A stretch of DNA of 64,000 nucleotides from Ruficoccus sp. ZRK36. Lineage in GTDB: Bacteria; Verrucomicrobiota; Verrucomicrobiia; Opitutales; Cerasicoccaceae. Shown one piece after another: positions 7,843 through 16,264 of the stretch. The translations under genes and the position numbers were made by a program. The stretch is taken from the NCBI RefSeq assembly GCF_019603315.1, contig NZ_CP080649.1, forward strand, positions 186,001 to 250,000. The letters are read 5' to 3'. The notes under the pieces are model-generated. The model was not told the DNA's origin, ran no database searches, and saw only the letters and a program-made list of their open reading frames with translations. The stretch's first letter is position 1. Every line of letters starts with the position of its first letter.

Positions 7843-9030
7843 ATGGCCAAGAAGAAAATGACCCACTCCCCCTTCGTGGAACCCGACGAAACCGAGCTGC
7901 TCGCGCGCCCGCGCAACAAGAGCACCAAGCGTATCTTTGTCGCGGCCACCCGCCAGAACGACGGTAAGACCACGACCTGCCTGGGTCTTTTCGCCGCGCT
8001 GCGGCAGTTCTCCGACCGGGTCGGATTCATCAAGCCGGTGGGCCAGCGCTTCATCGAGGTCGAGGGGCAAAAGGTGGACGAGGACTCCGTCCTGCTGGAG
8101 AGCATTTTCCATGTCGGCCTGCCGCTCATGGCCATGAGCCCGGTCGCCATCGACGGCACCTTTACCCGCCGCTACCTGAAGGACCCCGACGACTCCCTCA
8201 AAGTCATCGTGGACAAGATGAGCCGCGCCTTTGACCGCACTGCCTACGAGAAGGACTACGTCATCATCGAGGGCAGCGGGCACGCCGGCGTAGGCGCAGT
8301 CTTTGACATGTCCAACGCGCAGGTGGCCAAGCTCATGGGCGCCAAGGCCATCATCGTCTCTCAGGGCGGGATTGGCCGCCCCGTGGACGAAGTCGCCATC
8401 AACAAGGCCCTCTTCGACAAGTACGGCGTCGAGGTCATCGGAGCGATCCTGAACAAGGTCATGCCCGACAAGATCGACCTCATCCGCGAATATGCCGGGG
8501 CCGGACTCAAGCGTCTCGGAGTGCCGCTGCTGGGCGTGCTGCCGCTGCAAAAGCGTCTCGCCGCTCCAAACCTTTCCCAGATCGTGGACGAGATCGGTGG
8601 CCGCTGGCTCAACGGTCGCGAACAGGCCGCCAACGAGCGCATCCTGCGTGTGGTTATCGGTGCTATGACCGCCAAGGGCGTCATCGACTACCTGCAGCCG
8701 GGCGTGCTAATCATCACCCCCGGTGACCGCGACGACATTATTTTCTCAGCCATTGCCAGCGCCGGACTCTCCGGCAAAAAAGTGGTCTCGGGCATCGTGC
8801 TGACCCGCAACATCCTCCCTCATCCCAAGCTGATGGAGATGCTCGCCCGCACGAATATCCCGACGGTTATCTGCAGCGAGGAGAGCTACGCGGTCGCCTC
8901 ACGGATCAACTCCATGACGGTCAAAACTCAGCCGCAGGACCACGACAAAATCCCCATCATCAACAACCTGGTGATGGACAACGTGGACATGAAAAAGATC
9001 ATCGAGGCCTTCGAGCCCGGCCGCGCCTAA
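7843..9030 (+). CDS. BioD-like P-loop and DRTGG domain protein (Pta N-terminal homologue)
   Basis: 395 residues matching the N-terminal half of long phosphotransacetylases. Residues about 28-260 form a dethiobiotin-synthetase-like P-loop domain: AATRQNDGKTTTCLGL, YVIIEGSGHAGVGAVFDMSNAQVAKLMGA in two parts, and GAILNKV. Residues about 270-390 form a DRTGG-type domain with GALTITP-like VLIITPGDRDDII and VVSGIVLTRNI. In E. coli this region supports allostery and oligomerisation. Its placement directly after pta suggests the two polypeptides form one enzyme. The catalytic domain gene comes first, the reverse of the fused order. Without the partner gene I would have called it only a cobyrinate-synthase-like ATPase. 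Confidence 0.85.
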   Translation: MAKKKMTHSPFVEPDETELLARPRNKSTKRIFVAATRQNDGKTTTCLGLFAALRQFSDRVGFIKPVGQRFIEVEGQKVDEDSVLLESIFHVGLPLMAMSPVAIDGTFTRRYLKDPDDSLKVIVDKMSRAFDRTAYEKDYVIIEGSGHAGVGAVFDMSNAQVAKLMGAKAIIVSQGGIGRPVDEVAINKALFDKYGVEVIGAILNKVMPDKIDLIREYAGAGLKRLGVPLLGVLPLQKRLAAPNLSQIVDEIGGRWLNGREQAANERILRVVIGAMTAKGVIDYLQPGVLIITPGDRDDIIFSAIASAGLSGKKVVSGIVLTRNILPHPKLMEMLARTNIPTVICSEESYAVASRINSMTVKTQPQDHDKIPIINNLVMDNVDMKKIIEAFEPGRA

Positions 9031-9046
9031 CAAACGCCCGGCGTTT
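9030..9046. terminator. hairpin at 3' end of the pta pair
   Basis: CAAACGCC-C-GGCGTTTG, centred just after the stop codon. There is no T-run, so it may stabilise the 3' end and not terminate by itself. Confidence 0.4.
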
Positions 9047-9166
9047 GATCCGACTCCGGCTGAAGCAGCAATGAGGACTTCGCCCATCTCAGGACCGCGG
9101 CCAAAAACCTCTTTTTGTAACATTTTTTAGCTTCAGGTCAGGGGCACATGTTGTAATAGTTAGAGC

Positions 9167-10573
9167 ATGCGCCGTCTCCTCCTCTGCCTGCTTGCATTAG
9201 CAGTTCCCCTGTCCGTCTCTCTGCGGGCCGACTTTACCTATTCCGGAGCCGAGATGGAATTCTCTGGTGGAACAGTCACCGCATCTGACTATGTATTAGG
9301 CCCAGATGTAGCACTGAATATCGACCTTGAGGAACTTGGCTGGGTCTGGGACGAAGAAACCGGGACCTGGATACCTCCGGAAACATACGCAGACGGATCG
9401 GTTTGGTTCACTTATTCTGAGGGAGAAGGCTACCTTAAAGTGGAAGGAGGTCACCTCATTTTCGTCATTGGCTCAAACGACGAAGAGGCCCCCTCCGACG
9501 ATACGAACTCAACCAGCAGCGGCGCTTACCTGCCCGCCGATAACAACCCGGCCGACCACCATGTCAGCGATGAGGAATTCGACGCCTACTGCGCCGCCTG
9601 GCAAGCCGGTGAGGACTGGCCCGAGCATGGCGGACTGATCCCGATCGACTTCGTCACCCGCACCGCCTGGATCTACTGGGAGTACGATGGGGACTACACG
9701 ACCAACACGAATACCGACCCCAACAGCTCCGGCTCGTACCAAGGTGTTTACGCTGAGACCACCGATTGGGACTCTGTGTGGAACAATCTGAATTTCACTG
9801 CTATCGGGGGAACCATAGTCGACTGGACCGCTACCCGCGTGCTGTGCAACTTCGATCTGCCGGAAGGGGCCACAGCCTGCGCCATTGAGCTGTCACTGCC
9901 GGAGGGTTGGGTTGCCCTGCCAGAGGGCGATGGGGGCCTGAGCGTGATCAGCCTGAACGAGATCACAACAGGAACCGTCAATGCACAGCAGCACACCGTG
10001 CGCTGGGGCCCGTACCGCACAAGTGAAATCCCGACCAACATCGGGACCTTCCTCATTTCGATGAACGGCGATGTTCTCCCCGAGACCGATGATCTGGACG
10101 GCATTGCCTCCTTTGACGGCACGGACACCGCGCTCACCAGCTACGAACTGGTCGAGCCGTCGCTTTACGTTTACTGCAATACCGATGAAGCAGCCGGGCG
10201 GGACCCCGCCCTGCATGCGGGTGGAGCCTTGCTGGAAAAAGCTCTCGCGGGCCGGGGCAATCGCCCTTCCGAAGATTTCTCTCCGGTCTTCAAACCATTC
10301 ATCAACGACGAAGGCCAGCTCAGCATGCGCTGCACCTTAACCCGCGACGTTATTTACCCGGAAATGGGCTTCGTCATCGAGCGTAAGACCAGCCTGGGAA
10401 GCACCGAGTGGGACGAGGTCCCGGTGGAGTGGACCCTTATCGAGCAGGATGGGCGTAAGCTGGTATTTGAGACGACCTTTGCCTGTCTTGACAGCGGCCA
10501 GCCTGAATACCATCGAGTCCGCGTGACTGAAAACGCCGAAGTGGCCGTCAGCCTACCTCGCACGTTTGAGTAA
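9167..10573 (+). CDS. secreted protein of unknown function
   Basis: 468 residues with a clear signal peptide (MRRLLLCLLALAVPLSVSLRA-D). The mature protein is acidic, rich in Asp, Glu, Thr, Ser and Trp, with stretches such as GWVWDEETGTWIPPETYADGS that suggest beta structure. A linker rich in Ser/Thr/Asn lies at about residues 107-130. There is no C-terminal anchor and no catalytic motif that I recognise. It has its own upstream gap and is convergent with gcvP. It could be an extracellular or outer-surface protein; nothing more can be said from sequence. Confidence 0.75.
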   Translation: MRRLLLCLLALAVPLSVSLRADFTYSGAEMEFSGGTVTASDYVLGPDVALNIDLEELGWVWDEETGTWIPPETYADGSVWFTYSEGEGYLKVEGGHLIFVIGSNDEEAPSDDTNSTSSGAYLPADNNPADHHVSDEEFDAYCAAWQAGEDWPEHGGLIPIDFVTRTAWIYWEYDGDYTTNTNTDPNSSGSYQGVYAETTDWDSVWNNLNFTAIGGTIVDWTATRVLCNFDLPEGATACAIELSLPEGWVALPEGDGGLSVISLNEITTGTVNAQQHTVRWGPYRTSEIPTNIGTFLISMNGDVLPETDDLDGIASFDGTDTALTSYELVEPSLYVYCNTDEAAGRDPALHAGGALLEKALAGRGNRPSEDFSPVFKPFINDEGQLSMRCTLTRDVIYPEMGFVIERKTSLGSTEWDEVPVEWTLIEQDGRKLVFETTFACLDSGQPEYHRVRVTENAEVAVSLPRTFE

Positions 10574-10580
10574 ATCACTC

Positions 10581-10682
10581 ACCCCAGTGTCACATGGGGT
10601 CACCTCATGGCACCATCAGTGATCCGCAGGATCACAGGTGCAGGCTTTGCCTACCGCGAGGTTTGGGGGCGCGCAGCCCCCA
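10581..10682. repeat. three hairpins between convergent genes
   Basis: ACCCCA/TGGGGT arms at 10581-10600, GTGATCC-GCA-GGATCAC at 10619-10635, and TGGGGGC-GCGCA-GCCCCCA at 10664-10682. The last ends 4 bases from the gcvP stop. They are of the same tight-loop style as those near 4.9 kb and probably end both transcripts. Confidence 0.65.
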
Positions 10683-10685
10683 TCA

Positions 10686-13655
10686 TCACGCGCCCAGTGC
10701 CGCGAAGGTACCGCGCAAGCGCTCGGCGATTTCCGGGATGGGGGTCTCGGCGATTTCCTCCAGCGGGATGCGTACGGCGGGCGTCTGCGGCAGCTCGGTC
10801 AGGGGCTCACTGATGCACAGGTCGCGGTTGGCGGCCACCTCGTCGATGCGCCCGGTAGGCGTCGTCAACGGAGCGCGCTTGAGCAACTCGGGCTGTTCGC
10901 GAACCAGCTCCAGAATGGCCAGCGTGGCGTCGGCCAGACGGTCGAGCTCGGCGCGCGTATAGCTCTCGGTCGGCTCAAACATGATACCGAGCATTTCCGG
11001 CCAGGCGACGGTTGGCGCGTGGAAGCCAAAGTCCAGGAAGAGCTTGCCGAGGCTGGGCATGATCGATGTCTTCGCGACACCGGCAGCCTCCACCGTGGCG
11101 AAGTCCTCCGCCGTGAGCGTGAGGATAAACTCGTGCATGCGAGGCAGCTCTCCGGTCCCGGCGGGCAGAGTGGCGTACTGGCCACGGGTGCGCTCAAAGA
11201 GGTAGCGGGCCGCCAGCACGGCGGTAGCCGACATACGGCGGATGCCCTCGCCACCGAGCCGCAGCAGGTAGGTGTAGCAGCGGATCTTGTGGCCGAAGTT
11301 CCCCCAGTGCCGATGGAAAGAACCGATCGAACGCGGGGCCTTGACCGGCGCGTAGCGACCATCGGGCGCGCACTCGACCTGATGGCCCGGCAGGTACGGC
11401 AGCAGACGTCCACTGACGGCGACAATCGCATCACCCGGACCCCCTCCACCGTGCGGGATCGTCCAGGTCTTGTGCAGGTTGTTGTGGACGGCGTCCACGC
11501 CCATCGCCCCGAGGTTTACCCAGCCGGCGATGGCGTTCATGTTTGCTCCGTCCATGTAAACTAGTCCGCCAATGGCGTGGATCTTGTCGGCGATAGTTTT
11601 AAAATGCGTCTCGAAGATGCCACTGGTGTTCGGGTTGGTAATCATGACCCCGGCGATACGCTCGCCGTAGGTGCCGATGACCTCGTCGAGCTGGGCCAGG
11701 TCGATCTGGCCGTCGTCTCCGGCCTCCAGCAGCACGATTCCACCCTTGGGGGTCACACCGGGGCGCGGCGTGTAGCCCGCCATGGCGGCGGTGGCAAAGT
11801 TCGTCCCGTGGGCCGAACGGGGGATCAGGATGACATCGCGGCGGTGGTCGGAGTGGTCGCGGTGGTAGGCCTGAAACAGCTTTAAGCCGACCAGCTCGCC
11901 CTGCGCACCGGCCAGCGGCTGCGTGGTGAGCCCGGCCAGACCGGTGATACCCTTGAACCATTCCTGAATCTCAAAGAGCAGCTTGAGGCAGCCCTGCACA
12001 TCGTCGATGGGGGCCTGCGGGTGCGCCTGGGTAAAGCCCGGCAGCGAGGCGGCCTCGTCGTTGACGAAGGGGTTGTACTTCATCGTGCACGAGCCCAGCG
12101 GGTACGGGCTGTCATCGGGGCTGACGTTGAGAGCGCCGAGCTTTTTATAGTAAGCGAGCACCTCATCGTAGCCAAAGCTGGGCAGGCCAACGGCACCTTC
12201 GCGCAGCGCGGAGGCGGGGACGTCGGGAAGCTCGACCGACTTTTTAGCCGGGCCAAACTGCGACTCGAAGAACGCCACCAGATTTGTGATCCCGGCGTGG
12301 ATGTCCGAGAAGGAAAGTTTGAGCAGATTCTGCCCACCCTTGACGCGGCGGCTGGCATCCACGCCCAGGTGCAGCCCGGCCTCGCGACCAGCACGGAGCA
12401 CATCCTGCACGGGGCGGTCGAGCTTGAGCGTAAACTCGTTATAGAATGGGCTCTCCGGGTAAAGCAGCTCCACCCCCTCCAGCGCGCAGAGTGCGCGGGC
12501 GGCTTCGCGGGCACGTTCGCGGGCAGCCGAAGCAGCCTCGGCCATCCCCTCTTCACCGCGCTCCAGCACGGAGGCACCGGCCACCGTGGCGATAAAGGCC
12601 TGATTGGAGCAAATGTTCGAGGTCGCCTTGTCCTTGCGGATGTGTTGCTCGCGGGTGGACATGACAGCCACGCGGCAGTCACGCCCCTCGCCGTCGCGGC
12701 CCTTGCCCACGTAGCGGCCCGGCGTCGCACGCACGTGGTTGGAAATCTCGCTGTTGTGGCGCACGGCGAACAGCCCCAGACCGGGTCCGCCGAAGTTCGG
12801 AGCCAGCGCCAAATGCTGGGCCTCGCCTACTACGATATCCGCCCCGGTCTCGCCAAAGGCCGTCGGAGGCTTCAGGCCACTCGTGCCCAGCAGCATCGGG
12901 TCGATCATGGCAATGGCGAGCACCCCGGCCTCGTGGGCCAGGTCGGTCAGCGCGTCCACATCCTCCAGGAGGCCCAGATCATTGACCTGCGGGAAGGCAA
13001 TCCCGGCCAGCGCTTCACCGGTCTCGGCGACAAGGCTTTTCAGGGCTTCGATGTCGAGGGCACCGGTCTGCACACTGCGCGGAGCCCAGCGGATTTCGAC
13101 TTCGGTGTCGGCGGCGAGGGTTTCCAGCACCTCACGGTCGCCGGGATAAATGGCCTCGGAGACGATGACCACGCTGCTCTTGCGCTTCAGGCGGATGGCC
13201 GCACAGGCAGCCTCAAAGAGCGCGGTCGAGCGGTCATAGAGGGAGGCGTTGACGGCCTCAAAGCCGGTCAGCATCCGCATCAAGCATTGATAAATCCAGT
13301 GGCAAAGCAGGGTTCCCTGGCTGCGCTCCGGCTGGTAGGGCGTGTAGGCGGTGGTCAGGTTACGGATCGCACTGACCTCGGCCACAATCGGCATCTGGCG
13401 AAACTGCGGCAGCCCGTCCCCAATGTACGACTCGCGGATCAGGTTCATGTCGGCCAGCTCACCCAGGCGGTCGAGCAGGTTCTCGTGGGCCTCGGCCTCG
13501 GGAAGCAGCAGCGGGCCGGAGAATTTCACATCCGTAGAAATGTGCCGAAAAAGGTCGGCAAGGTCTTTGGCTCCAACAGATTCCAACATTCCCTGAATGT
13601 CGGCTTCGGAGGCGGGGATGTAGTCGCGGGCGTGTTCGCGGTCAGTTTTGGCCAT
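10686..13655 (-). CDS. gcvP: glycine dehydrogenase (decarboxylating), fused P-protein
   Basis: PLP enzyme of the glycine cleavage system; decarboxylates glycine and loads aminomethyl onto the H protein. 989 residues. Residues about 1-470 correspond to the alpha subunit (GcvPA-like: YTPYQPERSQGTL, STREQHIRKDKATSNICSNQA). Residues about 483-989 correspond to the beta subunit (GSCTMKYNP, IPRSAHGTNFA, VYMDGANMNAI) with the PLP lysine at about 729 in NNLHKTWTIPHGGGGPG. The C-terminal half reads like the two-subunit type, so this seems to be a GcvPA-GcvPB fusion and not a copy of the E. coli form. gcvT is divergent; gcvH is not in the window. Confidence 0.93.
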   Translation of the reverse strand: MAKTDREHARDYIPASEADIQGMLESVGAKDLADLFRHISTDVKFSGPLLLPEAEAHENLLDRLGELADMNLIRESYIGDGLPQFRQMPIVAEVSAIRNLTTAYTPYQPERSQGTLLCHWIYQCLMRMLTGFEAVNASLYDRSTALFEAACAAIRLKRKSSVVIVSEAIYPGDREVLETLAADTEVEIRWAPRSVQTGALDIEALKSLVAETGEALAGIAFPQVNDLGLLEDVDALTDLAHEAGVLAIAMIDPMLLGTSGLKPPTAFGETGADIVVGEAQHLALAPNFGGPGLGLFAVRHNSEISNHVRATPGRYVGKGRDGEGRDCRVAVMSTREQHIRKDKATSNICSNQAFIATVAGASVLERGEEGMAEAASAARERAREAARALCALEGVELLYPESPFYNEFTLKLDRPVQDVLRAGREAGLHLGVDASRRVKGGQNLLKLSFSDIHAGITNLVAFFESQFGPAKKSVELPDVPASALREGAVGLPSFGYDEVLAYYKKLGALNVSPDDSPYPLGSCTMKYNPFVNDEAASLPGFTQAHPQAPIDDVQGCLKLLFEIQEWFKGITGLAGLTTQPLAGAQGELVGLKLFQAYHRDHSDHRRDVILIPRSAHGTNFATAAMAGYTPRPGVTPKGGIVLLEAGDDGQIDLAQLDEVIGTYGERIAGVMITNPNTSGIFETHFKTIADKIHAIGGLVYMDGANMNAIAGWVNLGAMGVDAVHNNLHKTWTIPHGGGGPGDAIVAVSGRLLPYLPGHQVECAPDGRYAPVKAPRSIGSFHRHWGNFGHKIRCYTYLLRLGGEGIRRMSATAVLAARYLFERTRGQYATLPAGTGELPRMHEFILTLTAEDFATVEAAGVAKTSIMPSLGKLFLDFGFHAPTVAWPEMLGIMFEPTESYTRAELDRLADATLAILELVREQPELLKRAPLTTPTGRIDEVAANRDLCISEPLTELPQTPAVRIPLEEIAETPIPEIAERLRGTFAALGA

Positions 13656-13680
13656 GGAAAAAGGAAAAGAGCGGTTTCAG

Positions 13681-13703
13681 GATTGTCTGACAATCAGACA
13701 ATC
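13681..13703. promoter_or_regulatory. perfect palindrome upstream of gcvP
   Basis: GATTGTCTGA-CAA-TCAGACAATC: 10-bp arms, three-base loop, 26 bases before the gcvP start codon. It could be an operator for the divergent gcvP/gcvT region or an RNA hairpin in the gcvP leader. I looked for a glycine riboswitch in this 248-bp gap and did not find its conserved core. Confidence 0.5.
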
Positions 13704-13903
13704 TCCAGCATGGGTGATAGCAACCCTATTCTGCGCAGAGCGGGCGGCGTTTGCGTAAGCCTCCGGGCGGCAACGAAATATTTTTGCCGTCGGAGATGAG
13801 AACGAACGATGCGGACGCTGCGCAGGAGCCGGGAAGCGAGAAAACTGAAATCCGACTTTGCCTTTGCCCAGCGGCTGGGCCACAACACTGACACACACTT
13901 GCC

Positions 13904-14983
13904 ATGTCCGACCTGAAGCAGACTCCGCTCATTGATTTTCACAAGAAACTGGGAGCACGTTGCGTGCCCTTTGCCGGCTGGGAAATGCCCGTCAGCTATG
14001 CCGGGATCATAGAGGAGCACCTCGCCGTGCGCCAGGCCTGCGGGTTCTTCGACGTGTGCCACATGGGCGAGTTTGTTGTGAGCGGGCCAGAGGCCGAGAA
14101 ATTCCTCGACGAGGCCCTGACCAACCGCATCGCTGGCACCCCTGCGGGTAAGGCCGTGTACTCCCCCCTCTGCGCCGAGGATGGCGGCACGATCGACGAC
14201 CTCATCGTCTACCGCGAAAGCGAGGAGGACTTTATCGTCGTGGTCAACGCCTCGAACATCGACAAGGACTTCGCCCGCTTCGAGGAGCTGGCTCCCAGCT
14301 ACGCGGTGACGCTGACAAATATTTCCGACGACACCGGGCTCATCGCCGTACAAGGCCCCAAGGCCACCGCCCTCGTACAATCCCTTGCTCCGGAGCTCAA
14401 ACTCCCCGGACGCTTCCGGCACATTCAGACCACCCTCGGCGAGATCAACTGCCGCATCTGCCGAACCGGCTACACCGGTGAGGACGGGGTCGAGATCATG
14501 TGCGCGGCCCAGGACGCCGTCGCCCTCGCGGAGCTGCTGACCGCGACCGGAGAGAGTTTCGGGGCGCAGTGGTGCGGGCTGGGTGCCCGCGACAGCCTCC
14601 GTCTGGAAGCGGGCTACCCCCTCTACGGCCACGAGCTGAGCGCGGAGATTTCCCCCGTCATGGCCGGGCTTGGCTGGGCGGTCAAGCTCGACAAAGAGCG
14701 CTTCAGCGGGCGTGAACCTCTCGCCGCTCAGGCCGCCGACAAGGCGCTGGCCGGGGTTAAGTTTTTCACCCTGGAAGGTCGCCGCATCGCCCGCGAAGGC
14801 ACCCCGGTCCTCGATGCGACCAATAAGGAAGTCGGCAAGGTCCTCTCCGGCACCATGTCCCCGGTCCTGAGCAAGCCCATCGGCTCGGCCCTGCTAGAGG
14901 CCGGAGCGCAGGCTCCGCTGCGGGTTGAGCTGCGCGGTCACCGGGCCGAGCTGGCACTGGCCAAACCGCCCTTGTATAAGTAA
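13904..14983 (+). CDS. gcvT: aminomethyltransferase (glycine cleavage T protein)
   Basis: Moves the aminomethyl carbon from the H protein to tetrahydrofolate and releases ammonia. 359 residues, normal length. Family motifs: PLIDFHKKLGARCVPFAGWEMPV across the N-terminus, FFDVCHMGEF, DEALTNRI, CRTGYTGEDGVEI, and the C-terminal GLGARDSLRLEAGYPLYGHEL. Divergent from gcvP over 248 bp, which suggests joint control of the cleavage system. A possible terminator hairpin, GGCAGC-ATTAACG-GCTGCC, follows at 15000-15018. Confidence 0.95.
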   Translation: MSDLKQTPLIDFHKKLGARCVPFAGWEMPVSYAGIIEEHLAVRQACGFFDVCHMGEFVVSGPEAEKFLDEALTNRIAGTPAGKAVYSPLCAEDGGTIDDLIVYRESEEDFIVVVNASNIDKDFARFEELAPSYAVTLTNISDDTGLIAVQGPKATALVQSLAPELKLPGRFRHIQTTLGEINCRICRTGYTGEDGVEIMCAAQDAVALAELLTATGESFGAQWCGLGARDSLRLEAGYPLYGHELSAEISPVMAGLGWAVKLDKERFSGREPLAAQAADKALAGVKFFTLEGRRIAREGTPVLDATNKEVGKVLSGTMSPVLSKPIGSALLEAGAQAPLRVELRGHRAELALAKPPLYK

Positions 14984-15179
14984 ACCTCACCGGCGGCTTG
15001 GCAGCATTAACGGCTGCCGACATATCTCGCTCCTTGATCGGGGAGCCGCGTTCGCGCGCCCACTTGAACAGTTCCAATAAAATAAGCGGGCTGAACTTAA
15101 CTGTGAGAGTATCTGTCGTGGGTTTTTCCATTGCCATTACGACTGCAAACGAATCGGTTTCCCGGACCAAACCAACGCA

Positions 15180-16133
15180 ATGAAAGACGCTACCCGTATC
15201 TTCAAGCGCCACGAAGGTGGCCCCCTCCTGCACATCAAGGACTTCCCCGGCAAGGCCCAGATCTACAACCCGGCCCCGGTCCAAGTCGGTGACGAAACAG
15301 TCCTGCTTGTCTCCGTGGTCGAGCACGCCGCCACCCATGGCTTCGGCCGCGATGTAGGGCAGACCCGCGTCGCCCGCTCCAAGGACGGGATCAACTTCGA
15401 GCTCTCCGAAAAGAACTTCATCGACACACAGGCGGTCGGTGAGCCCTGGGAGCGCTACCACCACTTTATCGACAACCGCGTCACCAAGATCGACGACTGG
15501 TACTACATCATCACCCCCGTGATGGTAAACGGCTACGATGCCCCGGTCGGCATGCTCGGCCGCACACAGGACTTTGTCTCCTACGAGCGCATCGAGATCA
15601 TCACACAGCCGAAAAACCGCGGCGCCTCGCTTTTCCCGGAGAAGATCAACGGCAAGTACTACAAGCTCGACCGCCCCGGCGGGGGTGACGGCGGCGACGG
15701 CGACATCTGGATCAGCGCTTCGCCGGACCTCGTCCACTGGGGCGAGTTCAAGCCCGTGCTGGCAGCCGGTTACCGCTTCTGGAACGTGCAGAAGATCGGC
15801 CCCACCCCGCCCATCAAGACGGAGCACGGCTGGCTCGACATCATCCACGGTGTCTTCACTCCTGCGGGCGGCACCTACTACTATATCGGGGCCATGCTGC
15901 TCGACCTGGACGAGCCGTGGAAAGTCATCGGCAAGACCAACAGCTACCTGCTCATGCCCGAGGAGCCCTGGGAACAGCACGGCAACTGCGACAACACGGT
16001 CTTCCCCTGTGGAGCCATCGCCGACTACGATCAGGACCGCATCCGCCTCTACTACGGGGCCTGCGACTTCGCGATCTGTCTGGCCACCGGCTCCTTGAGT
16101 GAAACCGTCGACGCCTGCCTGAAGGGCCTGTAA
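15180..16133 (+). CDS. GH130 family glycoside phosphorylase/hydrolase
   Basis: Probably acts on beta-mannosides. 317 residues with the layout of glycoside hydrolase family 130: IYNPAPVQVGDETVLL (blade 1), GQTRVARSKDGINF, the TPVMVNGYDAPVGMLGRTQDF strand pair, GGDGDIWISASPDLVHWGE, WNVQKIGPTPP, HGVFTPAGGTYYYIGAMLLDLD, and the terminal RLYYGACDFAICLATGS. A five-bladed propeller is expected. No signal peptide, so it would act on imported oligosaccharides. The window holds no mannan transporter next to it. Whether it is a phosphorylase or a hydrolase cannot be decided from this reading. Confidence 0.85.
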   Translation: MKDATRIFKRHEGGPLLHIKDFPGKAQIYNPAPVQVGDETVLLVSVVEHAATHGFGRDVGQTRVARSKDGINFELSEKNFIDTQAVGEPWERYHHFIDNRVTKIDDWYYIITPVMVNGYDAPVGMLGRTQDFVSYERIEIITQPKNRGASLFPEKINGKYYKLDRPGGGDGGDGDIWISASPDLVHWGEFKPVLAAGYRFWNVQKIGPTPPIKTEHGWLDIIHGVFTPAGGTYYYIGAMLLDLDEPWKVIGKTNSYLLMPEEPWEQHGNCDNTVFPCGAIADYDQDRIRLYYGACDFAICLATGSLSETVDACLKGL

Positions 16134-16153
16134 ACACACCAGCTCTCATACAA

Positions 16154-16207
16154 GGGGCATAGCCCCGCCCAGCGATGAAGCATCCGGCCTGCAGGGCTTG
16201 CCCTGCA
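16154..16207. repeat. two hairpins after the GH130 gene
   Basis: GGGGC-ATA-GCCCC at 16154-16166 and TGCAGGG-CTTG-CCCTGCA at 16190-16207, in the gap between the GH130 gene and the ketosynthase gene. They probably separate the two transcripts. Confidence 0.6.
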
Positions 16208-16264
16208 CTTTGGTCTTCACGCCGGGGCGATTTTGGTTAATCTGGGCGGTTTCCCATCTTTTCC

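Noticed and set aside
12021-13799. 592-codon plus-strand ORF
   Set aside because: Antisense to gcvP, which carries all expected motifs. No recognisable domain in the antisense frame.
13656-13903. Glycine riboswitch before gcvT or gcvP
   Set aside because: I read both strands for the conserved core (GGAGAG, GCCGAAGGNGCAA, CTCTCAGGCAAAAGG) and did not find it.
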